Shown here: positions 25,971-38,600 of the stretch, piece by piece
Numbering within the stretch: the stretch's first letter is position 1
How the letters are laid out: the number at the start of each line of letters is the position of its first letter
Assembly: GCA_022340715.1 (NCBI GenBank)
Contig: JAJDNK010000075.1
Span: 1-43,144 of the forward strand
Source: a bacterium BMS3Abin03
Lineage (GTDB): Bacteria > Bacteroidota > Ignavibacteria > Ignavibacteriales > Ignavibacteriaceae
Reading direction: 5' to 3'
Length of the DNA: 43,144 nucleotides
Notes under the pieces: generated by a model
Told to the model about the DNA's origin: nothing
Seen by the model: only the letters and a program-made list of their open reading frames with translations
Database searches by the model: none
Translations under genes and position numbers: made by a program

Positions 25971-27515
25971 TTACCGCTGTTCAACTAGTGATTTATGCAT
26001 TTTGAAATCAAGGGCATTTATCAGATTTCCCAACTTATTCTCATAGAAAAAATCAGAAAATTGTTTTGCTTTGTCTAAATAGCTAACAGCATCTGTAAAG
26101 TATTTTAATCTGAAGCTTGAACGGGCTGCATAATAATATCCAAAAGCTTTAATCCATTTTGCTGCCGATTCGTTTTGAATTACCGAAAGCGCATAACTGT
26201 AAGAACTGGTAAAATCGTTCAGGTAGAATGAGATTTTACTCAAATATAAATTTATTTCTGCAATTACAGGTCCGGGAATATTACTTTTATTAAAGGCAAG
26301 CAGAATTTTTTCTGCATTTTTATACTTAGCCGATTCAATGAGATTTTTAGCAATAATAATTTGAAGTCTCACTGAATCAGGCGGATTTTCGGAGTATTGT
26401 TCCCCAAAATACTTTGCATATCTGTCGTCATCGATATCTGTATTTCCCCTGTCGCTCATTTTGAAATACTGGGCAGCAATCAAACTATCACCTAAAAAAG
26501 TATAACATAATCCTAAACGGAAAGCAGCAATACCCTGGTAAAAGTCTTCTGATACGTTTTCTATGAAACTTTCATAATACGTTTTTGCTGTTTTAAAATC
26601 ATTACGGTAGAAATACAGATTGCCTATAGACAATCCTGAAAATCGTTTTAATTGTTTAAACGAAGTGTCCTTTGAAGTTACTATTTTATTTAATATTCTT
26701 TCTGCTTTTTTAAACTCTGCAAGTTTAGTGTACAAAAGTGCTAATGAATAATTGAAAAGTATATTCCTGGGATAATTATAGTTTAATTGAATGAGTGTTT
26801 TCTCAGCGGGTTTATTTTCATCATAAAATTCAGATAAAATCTGAGATAAATAATATTGCGCCTCGGTTCTTGAAAATTTACCCTTATTTGCAGCAATTTC
26901 CAGATATTCAATTCCTTTCATTTTATCGCCTGCAATTCCTGAAATGCGCATAGCCCACCTTAGTGCAGGAGGAGTTTGTGCAATCATAAAATTATATAAT
27001 CCAAGTCCAAGATATGCATCAGAAAAAGTGCTGTCCGTTAAAACTGCATTCGTTAAATAAGAGTAAGATTTTTTCGCAGCCCACACTGCATTAAGATAAT
27101 CCTCATCTCTTGTATAAGCCATTGCCCGGAATGAATATGAGGAGCCAATAATATATAGTATAAAAGGATCATTAACTTCTTGTGTAAGAGAATCATTATC
27201 AGTTTCTACAACCTTTTCAGAGAGAGAAATAAATATATTATAATCCGATGGATTTTTATTGTCTAAATACCGCCAAAGATATTGTATTGATTTAAAGTGA
27301 TAACCGGCAGGATTATCAGGAAACTCACGGATTATCGCATCAAATGTTTTTTCGCTTATATTGAAATTGAATTTAAATGTTTCTTCCAATCCGTAAAGAA
27401 TTTTTCTTTCCAGGTTGCGTGTTAAAACTTTCTTCTGAGGATACAGTGAAGTTGTACCAAGTACAATAATAAGGAATATGATAAGATGATCAAATTTGTT
27501 TGCTGGGAAAGACAT
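25971..27515 (-). CDS. Secreted or lipid-side TPR-repeat protein, function unknown
   Basis: About 514 residues with an N-terminal hydrophobic signal segment (FDHLIIFLIIVLGTTSLYPQ) and then helical repeats of TPR character over most of the length. Clear repeats include LALLYTKLAEFKKAERILNKI, GNLYFYRNDFKTAKTYYESF and FRLGLCYTFLGDSLIAAQYF. The mid-region (LNAVLTDSTFSDAYLGLGLYNF, then RIS...GIEYLEIAANKG) recalls the TTC39/IML2-like TPR family, but this is a weak match. A GTG at 27521 and an ATG at 27515 are both possible starts; ATG is preferred. It lies between pyrG and purN in the same orientation with short gaps. Likely a periplasmic or envelope scaffold, with partners unknown. Confidence 0.7.
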   Translation of the reverse strand: MSFPANKFDHLIIFLIIVLGTTSLYPQKKVLTRNLERKILYGLEETFKFNFNISEKTFDAIIREFPDNPAGYHFKSIQYLWRYLDNKNPSDYNIFISLSEKVVETDNDSLTQEVNDPFILYIIGSSYSFRAMAYTRDEDYLNAVWAAKKSYSYLTNAVLTDSTFSDAYLGLGLYNFMIAQTPPALRWAMRISGIAGDKMKGIEYLEIAANKGKFSRTEAQYYLSQILSEFYDENKPAEKTLIQLNYNYPRNILFNYSLALLYTKLAEFKKAERILNKIVTSKDTSFKQLKRFSGLSIGNLYFYRNDFKTAKTYYESFIENVSEDFYQGIAAFRLGLCYTFLGDSLIAAQYFKMSDRGNTDIDDDRYAKYFGEQYSENPPDSVRLQIIIAKNLIESAKYKNAEKILLAFNKSNIPGPVIAEINLYLSKISFYLNDFTSSYSYALSVIQNESAAKWIKAFGYYYAARSSFRLKYFTDAVSYLDKAKQFSDFFYENKLGNLINALDFKMHKSLVEQR

Positions 27516-27555
27516 ATTCACAAATTACTACAAATTAATAATGTAACAAATATAG

Positions 27556-29220
<1,665 letters not shown>

Positions 29221-29353
29221 TTAAGCAATATTTAATAGCAATTTGGGATTGTCTTTTATCTGATTTTCTATTTTATATCTTTTTAAATAGAATCATAATT
29301 AAGTATTTGCCATTCGTTAACTTTTTTAGTATTCTCGTTCAAAAGATTTTTAA

Positions 29354-29746
29354 GTGAAAGATTCGATTAAAATATCGCAAATATTCCCCGTCAGTGCCAA
29401 ACGTCTTTATGATGCCTGGCTGAGCAGCCACGAACATTCGGATTTTACTGGTGAAAAAGCTGTTATCAGACCTTCAGTAGGTACAAATTTCACGGCAGGA
29501 GGTGGCTATATCTGGGGATATAATGTTGCATTACAACCTTACAGCAGGATCGTCCAATCCTGGAGAACAAGTGATTTTCCTGAATCCACAATCAATTCTA
29601 AACTTGAAATTCTTTTTGAAAAAGTAAACGGCGGTACAAAATTAACATTAATCCATACCCAGATTCCAGACGGTCAGATAACGAAGTATGAGAAGGGATG
29701 GAAACAACACTACCTGAAACCAATGAAATCTTATTTTAAAAATTAA
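29354..29746 (+). CDS. SRPBCC / AHSA1-type protein
   Basis: This 130-residue cytoplasmic protein has the SRPBCC fold pattern of the Aha1 C-terminal type: FPVSAKRLYDAWLSSHEHSDFTG at the N-terminus, GGGYIWGYNVALQPYSRIVQSWRTSDFP in the middle, GGTKLTLIHTQIPD and a final helix with KGWKQHYLKPMKSYF. Members bind small hydrophobic ligands or act as Hsp90 co-factors in eukaryotes; the bacterial role is mostly unknown. The start is GTG at 29354 with no strong ribosome site. It is divergent from pyrG. Confidence 0.85.
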   Translation: MKDSIKISQIFPVSAKRLYDAWLSSHEHSDFTGEKAVIRPSVGTNFTAGGGYIWGYNVALQPYSRIVQSWRTSDFPESTINSKLEILFEKVNGGTKLTLIHTQIPDGQITKYEKGWKQHYLKPMKSYFKN

Positions 29747-29960
29747 AATTAAATTTCTTCCTAAATCTCGCTTAGTTTATACTTAATATCGAATTACAAT
29801 CAGAATATTCTGTTCCTGTTTTATGCCTGCCCTTATTTCGCCCGGATTTTTAACGAACTATGATGGTATCTGTTTATTAAATCTTAAACAAATAAATATT
29901 ATATTAATTCTTCAATTTTAATTTCTCCAATAAAAAAGTATAACTAATTTAATATCAGAA

Positions 29961-31571
29961 TTGTCTAATAATTTCACATTAAAACTTCATTTAAAAAGTT
30001 TGTTTAGAAATATTATCTGGTTAACCGTAGCTGTCGTTGTTTCGCTCATTTTTATTAATGTGAATTATGCTCAGGATACCACTAAAAGTCTTGCTTTCAA
30101 AGATAATCACCCATTTATTGAAGCTCCTTACTTTTACAGACCCGATCTTGGTTACCAGATTTGGCAACAGTTCAAACTAACCCGGGAAGCAAATTCTGGT
30201 GATGTTTTAGCCCAGCACGAACTTGGTTTGCGATATTTACTTGGCGAAGGTGTTCCCGCAGATACTTCTAAGGCAGTTTATTGGATCAGAAAAGCTGCTG
30301 AACAAAATCTTGCTTCCGCTAAATATAATTACGCTATACTTTTAATAAACGGTTGGGGAGTTGAGTGGAATCCCTTTCAGGCTTTCAAGTATTTTAGAGA
30401 AGCGGCTAAAGCCGGTATGATACAGGCTCAGTACGTTGTAGGAATTCTCTACACAGATAACCTGATTGTTAAAAGAGATATGAATTATGCATATTACTGG
30501 GTAAGAAAATCTTCCGGGGAAGGATATGAACCTGCTAAAGGAATTGTGAACCAGATAAAATCCAAAATTTCTACATCCGTTGTTGATTCTATCACGGCAA
30601 TAGAAGATAAAAAATCTGATACTGACAGCACCGTTCCTGAAGGTGAAGATAATAAAAATCTAAGTTCGCCTGTAGGATTAGTTTTTATCGATTTCAATTC
30701 GGCAAATGACACTGTAACATCTGTAACTGATAGTATGTTAATTAATGATCTGAGATTAGCAGACATAGATTCAATCAACATAAAAATGCAGCTTGATTCG
30801 GTTAAATACCTCGAAGGACTGACTTCACCAGACAACCTTGTGATGCTTACACAACTTGCCAGCAGTGGGAGTCCTGAAGCACAAACTATTCTGGGAAGGT
30901 TGCACGAACTTGGTATTTCATTCATAGCAAATAAAATCACTGCAGCAGCATATTACTTCCAGGCATTAAGAAACGACTCTCCCAAAGCATCTTTCCTTCT
31001 ATGGAAATTAAGTAAAATGCGAGGGTTCATTAAATCAGTACAGGAACTGGCTCAAAAAAATAATCCCAAGGCAATGTTCGTATGGTATGGATTGAATTCT
31101 GTTCACTATGATAACCAGATTGCAATGAGTGATGGTATAAATCTTTTACACAATGCGGGTAAACAAAATTATATACCTGCTTTAATAGAACTGGGTTTGA
31201 ATTATTACACCGGAAGATTTACAGATAAAAATACCGAAATGGGCTTATCCTACTGGCATAAAGCCGAATCATTAGGAAGCCTTGAAGCAAAAGTAAGAAT
31301 AATGTCCTCTACAATTTACGATCATTCAATAGGTGAGAATCTAAGTTTTTTAGTAAAAGAATTATTAGAGGCATCTGAAAAAGGTTCTTTATTAGCTCTG
31401 GTAACACTTGCCCACTGTTACGAAAATGGTATAGGAACAGCTAAATCAAAATCTAAATGTGTTGAATATTATCGTGATGCGGCCCAAAGAGGAAGCCAGT
31501 ACGCATATCGTGAATTAAAAAGACTGTACGATGAAATTCGCCCTCCCGACCCCGAATTTATGTTGAATTAG
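29961..31571 (+). CDS. Sel1-repeat protein with signal anchor
   Basis: The 536-residue protein begins with a hydrophobic segment (about residues 18-33, ending VNYAQD) that suggests export, and carries Sel1-like repeats in two blocks. The first (about 80-190) includes AQHELGLRYLLGEGVPADTSKAVYWIRKAAEQN and AKYNYAILLINGWGVEWNPFQAFKYFREAAKAG. The second (about 395-520) includes LVTLAHCYENGIGTAKSKSKCVEYYRDAAQRGS. A Ser/Thr/Asp-rich linker separates the blocks. Such proteins scaffold envelope complexes or signalling proteins. The start is TTG at 29961, chosen because it precedes the hydrophobic segment. Partners are not apparent from neighbours. Confidence 0.8.
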   Translation: MSNNFTLKLHLKSLFRNIIWLTVAVVVSLIFINVNYAQDTTKSLAFKDNHPFIEAPYFYRPDLGYQIWQQFKLTREANSGDVLAQHELGLRYLLGEGVPADTSKAVYWIRKAAEQNLASAKYNYAILLINGWGVEWNPFQAFKYFREAAKAGMIQAQYVVGILYTDNLIVKRDMNYAYYWVRKSSGEGYEPAKGIVNQIKSKISTSVVDSITAIEDKKSDTDSTVPEGEDNKNLSSPVGLVFIDFNSANDTVTSVTDSMLINDLRLADIDSINIKMQLDSVKYLEGLTSPDNLVMLTQLASSGSPEAQTILGRLHELGISFIANKITAAAYYFQALRNDSPKASFLLWKLSKMRGFIKSVQELAQKNNPKAMFVWYGLNSVHYDNQIAMSDGINLLHNAGKQNYIPALIELGLNYYTGRFTDKNTEMGLSYWHKAESLGSLEAKVRIMSSTIYDHSIGENLSFLVKELLEASEKGSLLALVTLAHCYENGIGTAKSKSKCVEYYRDAAQRGSQYAYRELKRLYDEIRPPDPEFMLN

Positions 31572-31721
31572 TTTATCAAGATTAGGTTTTAATCAATCAT
31601 TAATTAATTCTTTTCTTCGGATATTCATTTCTTATTTATATAATTTATATATTAACAAAAAAAATTTAAGCAAAAGATCCGGCGTATTCCTGAAATCTTA
31701 TGATCTGAATTTCAGAAATCA

Positions 31722-32714
31722 ATGAACAATCAAAAAAATATTTCCATTAAAAAGAAAGCAGCTTACATCTCACTGTTTATCGGAATATTAATGTTCATTG
31801 GTAAAATGGGTGCTTACCTGATTACTGGCTCTGCTGCAATATTTTCAGACGCGGCGGAATCCGTTGTTCATATTCTCGCAACCTCAATGGCTTTAACAAG
31901 CATTATTATTAGTGCTAAACCGGCAGATGATTCTCATTTGTATGGACATGGAAATGTAGAATATTTTTCAGCGGGTATTGAAGGTGCATTAATATTTGTA
32001 GCCGCAATCGTTATTATTTACCAGGCTATGATTGATCTAATAAAAGGTACAGTTCTGAAATCACTCGATATAGGATTAGTTATAGTTGGATTAGCCGGGA
32101 TTATAAACCTCGTTCTCGGTTTTTATATGGTAAGAACTGGTAAGAAAACAGATTCAATAACATTAATTGCCGATGGTAAACATATTTTAACCGATTCTTT
32201 TACAAGTATCGGGATTCTTATCGGAATTTTTCTTGTGATATTAACCGAATACACAATCCTTGACCCCATTGTTGCAATTATTGTTGCCCTAAATATAATT
32301 GGAACGGGTTATAAACTGATACGTCAATCAGTCGGCGGTCTGATGCTCGAAACCGATCCAAGACTTTTAGAAAAGATTGCGAATATGCTCTCCAACTTTA
32401 AAAAAGAATACTGGATTGATATTCACGAATTACGATACTGGAAATCCGGCGATGGTATGTTCATAGATTTTCATCTTATACTTCCCTGTTATTTTACCAT
32501 CGAGCAAACACATAAAGAAGAGAAAGAAATTACTGAAATACTTAACAAAGAATTTGTTAATGCACAGATAAAAATTCATTTTGATTTTTGCCGACCCGAA
32601 CTCTGTAAATATTGTGAGTACTCAATATGTAAAATCAGGAAGGAAGACAGATCAGTTAAATTTGAATGGACTGTTAAGAAGTTATCAGGAGATGCAGTAT
32701 TTAAGATTCATTAG
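31722..32714 (+). CDS. Cation diffusion facilitator metal transporter
   Basis: The 330-residue protein has six membrane spans and a cytoplasmic C-terminal domain, the standard CDF layout, exporting divalent metal such as Zn, Fe or Mn. Span 2 reads SAAIFSDAAESVVHI, where the usual HxxxD of the second position is replaced by ExxxH. Span 5 keeps HxxxD (ADGKHILTDSFTS). The C-terminus carries a cysteine group, CRPELCKYCEYSIC, an extra potential metal site not found in classical YiiP-type proteins. Its 3' end overlaps that of the convergent MFS gene by 14 bases. Metal identity cannot be told from sequence. Confidence 0.92.
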   Translation: MNNQKNISIKKKAAYISLFIGILMFIGKMGAYLITGSAAIFSDAAESVVHILATSMALTSIIISAKPADDSHLYGHGNVEYFSAGIEGALIFVAAIVIIYQAMIDLIKGTVLKSLDIGLVIVGLAGIINLVLGFYMVRTGKKTDSITLIADGKHILTDSFTSIGILIGIFLVILTEYTILDPIVAIIVALNIIGTGYKLIRQSVGGLMLETDPRLLEKIANMLSNFKKEYWIDIHELRYWKSGDGMFIDFHLILPCYFTIEQTHKEEKEITEILNKEFVNAQIKIHFDFCRPELCKYCEYSICKIRKEDRSVKFEWTVKKLSGDAVFKIH

Positions 32715-33936
32715 TTTGAAGATCTGTAAGCTTTGGATCTTTTACCCATCGAAGAATAAATAATCCTACCACGAAGAAAAATCCAATCGAAAAAATTGCA
32801 ATGCGCTGACTACCTGTAAGAAAACTAACCAGACCAAAGGCCAGCGGGCCAACTACAGCCGAGCTCTTACCAAAGAATGAATAAAAACCGAAGAATTCAG
32901 TTTTCTTATCCTGGGGAGTGAGTTTCGTCATCAAACTTCTGCTTGTTGATTGGCTGGATCCCATTGCAGAGCCCGCTATTAAACCAACTATGTAAAAACC
33001 AGTTTTATCATAGACAGAATAAGCAAGAATAACCGTTATTAACCACAAAATTAAAGTGATAACCAGTGTATTTTTCTGTCCGATTGAATCTGCAATAATA
33101 CCGAATACAACAGAACCAATAATAGCAGTGGTTTGTACAGTTAAGAAAAATTCTATTAGCTCTGTATTCGAAAATCCCAGCGTCGTGCTAGCATAAATCC
33201 CTGAGAAAAAAATTATAGTGTTTACACCTTCTATATAAAAGAAATACGCTAACAAAAAAACTGCGAGATTTTTATAGTTCTTCAAATTACTGATTGTTGA
33301 CCAGACTCTTTGAAAACCTATTTTATAATAAGGTCCTGTCTTAATTATATTTTTTCGCTGATCATGAAGAAACAAGAATAGTGGGAGCGAGAATATTAAA
33401 AAGAAAAGTGCGGCAACAGGAAAAGTTTCTTTTATCATATCTGACTGAATAAACGGGAATATTATTCCCAGTGTAGCAAGAGAACCCAGGTAACCCATGC
33501 CGAAACCATAACCACTAACTCTTCCATAATTTTTCGGTACAGTAATCTCCGGCAGGAAAGCATCATAAAAAACTAATCCAGCTTCAAATCCGATATTAGC
33601 AACTATAAAAAGTACTAATCCGGCAAAAACCTGACCCGGACCTAGAAAATAAAGAGCGGAAGTACCAAAAATACAAATCAGTGTAAAAAATAAGAGAAAC
33701 CTTTTCTTCCCGGTAGAATAATCCGCAATTGCACCGAGCACAGGTGAAATTAATGCAGTAATAACCATTGAAATGGAGGTTCCAAGACTCCAGTAAAGAT
33801 CCCCAATGGGTTTGCCATCAGCAATCACTTCTTTAAAGTAAACTGCATATAAAAAAGTAACAACTACAATCGAAAAAGATGTATTGGCGAAATCGAAAAG
33901 TGTCCAGGTAAAGATCTTACTTTTATTACCGGTCAA
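32701..33936 (-). CDS. MFS transporter, UMF1 / Atg22-like
   Basis: The 411-residue protein has about twelve membrane spans and the features of the UMF1 family: FTWTLFDFANTSFSIVVVTFLYAVYF at the N-terminus, SPVLGAIADYSTGKKRFL in the first loop, FYDAFLPEI and FGFGMGYLGSL-like YGFGMGYLGSLATLG. The family includes vacuolar amino acid effluxers of fungi, but bacterial substrates are mostly undefined. The start is TTG at 33936, directly abutting the nusB stop, so the two are translationally linked. The 3' ends of this gene and the CDF gene overlap by 14 bases on opposite strands. Confidence 0.9.
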   Translation of the reverse strand: MTGNKSKIFTWTLFDFANTSFSIVVVTFLYAVYFKEVIADGKPIGDLYWSLGTSISMVITALISPVLGAIADYSTGKKRFLLFFTLICIFGTSALYFLGPGQVFAGLVLFIVANIGFEAGLVFYDAFLPEITVPKNYGRVSGYGFGMGYLGSLATLGIIFPFIQSDMIKETFPVAALFFLIFSLPLFLFLHDQRKNIIKTGPYYKIGFQRVWSTISNLKNYKNLAVFLLAYFFYIEGVNTIIFFSGIYASTTLGFSNTELIEFFLTVQTTAIIGSVVFGIIADSIGQKNTLVITLILWLITVILAYSVYDKTGFYIVGLIAGSAMGSSQSTSRSLMTKLTPQDKKTEFFGFYSFFGKSSAVVGPLAFGLVSFLTGSQRIAIFSIGFFFVVGLFILRWVKDPKLTDLQTNES

Positions 33937-34419
33937 TTACTTTGCTTCCGGACTTTTGGAAATTGATTCTTCTACAAGTCCCCTTCCCTTTTTGTTCAGT
34001 CTTCCCGATTTTTTTTCATCGGATAAAATTGCATCGAGTATTCCGTTTATGAACTTAGCACTACCGGCTGTACTATATTCCTTGGATATCTCAATAGCTT
34101 CATTGATAGAAACTTTCGGCGGTATATCCGAAAAGTATAATAATTCACAAATGCCCATTCTTAAAAGTATTCTGTCTATTAAAGCTATCCTGTTCATTTC
34201 CCAGTTTGCGACACGTGTTTTTATCATTGAATCAAAATCTTCAACATGTTCCAAAACATTTTTTATAAGATCATTTGCAAAATCCCTATCAGATCCGGCT
34301 TCTATATCACTGAGAATTTCGTTTATCTGAAGTTGCAATGAATCTTTGTTCATTTCATTAGCAAATAAAACCTGCATCACTTTTTCTCTTACGATACGGC
34401 GTTTCGATTTATGTTTCAT
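33937..34419 (-). CDS. nusB: Transcription antitermination factor NusB
   Basis: The 160-residue all-helical protein matches NusB: RRIVREKVMQVLFANEMN at the N-terminus, FANDLIKNVLEH, then the most conserved region NRIALIDRILLRMGICELLYFSDIPPKVSINEAIEISKEYSTAGSAKFINGILDAI. It helps antiterminate rRNA operons with NusE. A Lys/Arg-rich C-terminal tail extends beyond the usual end (DEKKSGRLNKKGRG). Followed without gap by the MFS gene. Confidence 0.96.
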   Translation of the reverse strand: MKHKSKRRIVREKVMQVLFANEMNKDSLQLQINEILSDIEAGSDRDFANDLIKNVLEHVEDFDSMIKTRVANWEMNRIALIDRILLRMGICELLYFSDIPPKVSINEAIEISKEYSTAGSAKFINGILDAILSDEKKSGRLNKKGRGLVEESISKSPEAK

Positions 34420-34484
34420 AAAATATCAAAAAAACAAACTTGATGATTATTATATCTAATCCAATTTAAAATTAATTAAAATGG

Positions 34485-35498
34485 TTACAAAGCAAAACTC
34501 CAAAAAACATTTAATACTATGCTTTCACGCAATTGACGATAAAGATTCTCCTGGAAATCCATACTGGTTTTTGCTGCAGCCACTTTTATCCTGGTTTTAA
34601 AAAATTCACTCACTTCCAAAACTCTCATCAAATGATAGGAATCTGAAACAACAATGATATCAGCTATATCACTTCTTTGTAATAAATTCCTTTTTATAAA
34701 ATTCACCTGTTCTATTGTTGAAGTAGTAATTGTTTCATATTCAACGTTATTCATATCCATTCCCCTGCTCTTAGCATAATTATATGCTACTTCAGCTTCA
34801 CTCATTTCTCCCGGGGCATTACTACCAGTAAGAATTATTTTTCCGCCATAACCATCATTGTACAATTTGATTGCCTCATCTACCCTGCTTGAAAGTGACG
34901 GGCTCGGCTTGTTATCAGACCAGACTGCAGCACCAAGAACAACAATAATGTTCTTTTTATTTTTTGAAAGTTTCCAGCAGGCTGAATTATACCCTTTTGT
35001 TTGTATGAATATAAATGTTACAAGTAAGAATAACATTAACAAAAATACTCCGTTAGCCAAGGATCTGAGAACTACATGTTTATTTGAATTGAACACTTTT
35101 AACCAGACGTACGAGATAAATGTAAAAAGCAAAAACTCATAAATAGTAAATAAAAATGCATCAAAGACTTTATCACCAGGCTGACCTACGATATAAAAAC
35201 TGCTGCCAGGAAATCTTACTAAAGTAGATAAGAATGCAAGGCAAAGGGTTAAAGATGTAATTATTGTAAATATGATCAATGGTTTGATAGTTACTTTTTC
35301 TCTTTTAAGAGCCGTAACTATTCCTGAAATTAATATTACAGAAATAACCAGATTGAAAATATTTCCGAGATTGGCAAGGGAAAAATCTCTTAAAGATAAA
35401 GACTGATTTGAATACTTAATAAATAGAAGAAATATTAATTGTACTACAACAAATGAGGCAATAATAAAGGCACTTTTCTTTTGGCTAACTTTCATCAT
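34485..35498 (-). CDS. DUF218 (ElyC/SanA/YdcF-type) membrane protein
   Basis: The 337-residue protein has about four or five N-terminal membrane spans (residues 10-175) and a C-terminal DUF218 domain with IIVVLGAAVWSDNKPSPSLSSRVDEAI, GGKIILTGS, the SEAEVAYNYAKSRGMD segment and DIIVVSDSYHLMRVLEV. In E. coli, relatives (ElyC, SanA) affect envelope polysaccharide handling and vancomycin tolerance. The multi-span N-terminus is longer than in the single-anchor SanA. The gap to nusB is 65 bases and the genes may be co-transcribed. Confidence 0.85.
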   Translation of the reverse strand: MMKVSQKKSAFIIASFVVVQLIFLLFIKYSNQSLSLRDFSLANLGNIFNLVISVILISGIVTALKREKVTIKPLIIFTIITSLTLCLAFLSTLVRFPGSSFYIVGQPGDKVFDAFLFTIYEFLLFTFISYVWLKVFNSNKHVVLRSLANGVFLLMLFLLVTFIFIQTKGYNSACWKLSKNKKNIIVVLGAAVWSDNKPSPSLSSRVDEAIKLYNDGYGGKIILTGSNAPGEMSEAEVAYNYAKSRGMDMNNVEYETITTSTIEQVNFIKRNLLQRSDIADIIVVSDSYHLMRVLEVSEFFKTRIKVAAAKTSMDFQENLYRQLRESIVLNVFWSFAL

Positions 35499-35665
35499 TG
35501 TACCTAGAACAACACCTTAACCCGGTATTCCCACAAAATTGAATTCTTTGATATTCTAAATTTAATTGAAGATTAAATATACTAAAAACCAGTTTGATTT
35601 ATATATTTCTTAAAGCAAGTTTAGTACTTAAGTTTCTATTATTCTGCACTAAAAATCATCGAATA

Positions 35666-38600
35666 TTATTTCTTCCTTCTTAGATGATCCCTGGAAAATT
35701 TTCGTAGAACATTTACCACATCGTCAAGAGTTGAATAAAATGTTGGAACTATAACCAGGGTAAGCACTGTTGCGAATGCCAGGCCGAAAATAACGGCAAT
35801 ACCCATGGATTTCCAGAACTCTGCACTTTGTCCGGAAGTACTAAAAGAAAATGTGTTTATATCGAATCCGAATCCAAATGTTAAAGGAATTAAACCAAGA
35901 ATAGTTGTTATTGCAGTTAAAGTAACAGGACGAAATCTTCTTAATCCTGCCCTGATTATTGCTTCACGTCTGTCAAATCCGCGTTTTCTCAAAACATTTA
36001 TGTAATCGATCAAAACAATGTTGTTGTTAACAACCACACCCGCAAGACTTATAACACCTATGCCAGTCATAATTATACCAAAAGCCATCTGATAAACAAT
36101 TAATCCTAGGAAAACCCCAATAAGAGAAATAACAACAGCACTCATTATTATTAATGGCTGACTCAAAGAATTAAACTGAATAACAAGTATAAGGAATATT
36201 AATAAAACCGCTATTCCAAATGCTTTAATTAAGAATGCACTTGCTTTAGCTTGTTCTTTGTTTTGTCCCGTGTAGTCCAGATAATATCCTTTGGGAAGCT
36301 GAAAATCTGCTAACTTTTGTTTTACGTTATCCAGAACATCGTTTGCATTAAAATCTTCGCCGGCATTTGCAGAAACAGTTATTACTCTTTTTAAATCTTT
36401 TCTACGAATGGCTCCCGGACCTTTTGCACGTGTAATGCCAGCTATGCTAATTAAAGGAACTGATAACGTGTTTCCTTTTTTATCGTTGTAAATAATATCT
36501 AGATCCTGAAGTGAGGTTAAACTCGACCTCTGATCTTTTTTTAGTCTTACGGTGATATCATATTCGTCTTCACCAACTCGGTATTTAGAGGCGGTTGTAC
36601 CGTTTATTGCAGTTCTTATAGCATTAGCAATTAATCTTGTGTTCATACCGTATAAAGCTGCTTTTTCCCTATCGATTTTAATTCTGAATTCTGGTTTTCC
36701 TACATCAAAATCATCTTTAAGATCTACAACACCCGGAACATCTTTGATTTTTTCTTTTACACTCGAGGCGAGATTACCAAGTATTGAGTAATCATCCCCT
36801 GTGATTTCAATATTTATCGCCTGCCCGACCGGCGGACCCATTTCCTGCTGCTGAACAAGCACATCTGCACCAGCAGTTTTAACTACTAACTTCCTTATTT
36901 GCTCTGTAGTGACAAGAGAAGACTGCTCCCTCTTCTCATAATCCACATATTGAATAGTTATTGTACTTTTATTAGGTGTCGATGAGCCTCCGTCAAAAGG
37001 ATTATTCGACGCACCAACAACAGCAACTACATCTTTTATATCTTTTGAATTAAACTTCTTGAGTTTCTTTTCAATTTCACCAACGATTTTATTCGACATG
37101 TCCAGACTTGTACCGCTAGGTGCTTCAAGGGAAACAAAAATTCTTGGCGGCTGAGTTTTGGGGAAGAATTCTACTCCATGATCAAACAAAGCGTAAATTT
37201 GTGTAATGCTGAACAACATAAGTATAGTTCCCCACAATACCTTCAGTTTGCTGTTTGTGAAAAGATAAACTATCATCACTCCAAGAATGATCGAGATAAC
37301 AACAGCTATTATAGATGGTAAAATCTCTGATAATCCAATCGAAACAACGAAGAACAGAAAAGCTGCTAAGATACCCAGCTTGTTTCTGGTGTTTACTTTC
37401 TGATCAGAAGATCGGACAGGTCCAAGTGAGGTAACAAGGATTTTCCTGTAGTACTTTAAAACTAAAGGCAGCATTTCATCTACAAAGAAATGTGTAATCC
37501 TGTTAAATGGTTGAAGTAATTTCTGAAAAAATGTTTCAGGTTTCTGGTCGGGATGTTCAAGCTTCATCATTACTGAAGCAAAAACAGGATTGATAACTAA
37601 TGCCACAAACAAAGAAGAAAGCAAAGTGGTTATCAGAACTAATGGAATATACATCATAAAATCGCCCACAACACCGGGCCAGAAAAGCATCGGGAAAAAT
37701 CCCGCAACTGTTGTCATCGTAGAAGTGAAAACAGGCCAGCCAACTTCTGCAGTTCCCAGTTTTGCAGCTTCAACGAGCGAATGTCCTTCTTCAAGGAATT
37801 TGTAAATATTTTCGATAATTACGATTGCATTATCGACCAGCATTCCTAATGCAAGTATCAAAGAAAATAGAACAACCATGTTTAGCGTTACATCGATTGC
37901 CTGAAGAATGAAAAACGACATCAGCATACTTAAGGGGATGGCAATCGCAACAAAAAAAGCATTCCTTATTCCAAGGAAAAAGAATAGCACAACAACAACC
38001 AGAACCAAACCGGAAAAAATATTGTTCTCAAGTTCATCAACTATTCTTTTAATGTCTTTTGATTGATCGGTAGTAATATACATTTTCAGATCTGAAGGTA
38101 GTTCCTGCCTCCTTTGTTCTAACAGTTCTTTCACCTTGTCTGAAATCTGAATAATATTTTCTCCAACCCTTTTTGAGACATCTATCGAAACTGCATTTTC
38201 TCCATTCAGGCGTGCGTAGGTAGTTCTGTCTTTAAATCCGTAACTGACTTTTGCCAGATCTTTAACATAAATCGGTGCCCCGTTTTTAAGTTTGACTATT
38301 ATGTCATCTATTGAGTATGGTTCCTTAAACTCACCCGGAATTCTAACCATAAAACTCGAATTGTTTACGTCAATAGAACCACCCGGGATTGTTCTGTTTT
38401 CATCGGATATAGCAGCTATGATATCATCGAAACGAACGTTATAATGACTAAGTTTATTAACATCCACATCTACGTGTACTTCCCGCTCAAGACCGCCGTT
38501 TATTTTAACGCTTAGAATACCCTCAATCTTTTCAATATCATCTTTAAGATCTTCTGCAACATCTTTTAGTTTTGATAAGCTGTAGGGACCCGCAATATTA

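Noticed and set aside
30494..30940. 148-codon minus-strand frame opposite the Sel1 gene
   Set aside because: The Sel1 repeats on the plus strand define the coding frame.
33884..34330. 148-codon plus-strand frame opposite nusB
   Set aside because: nusB is well recognised on the minus strand; the antisense frame has no recognisable features.
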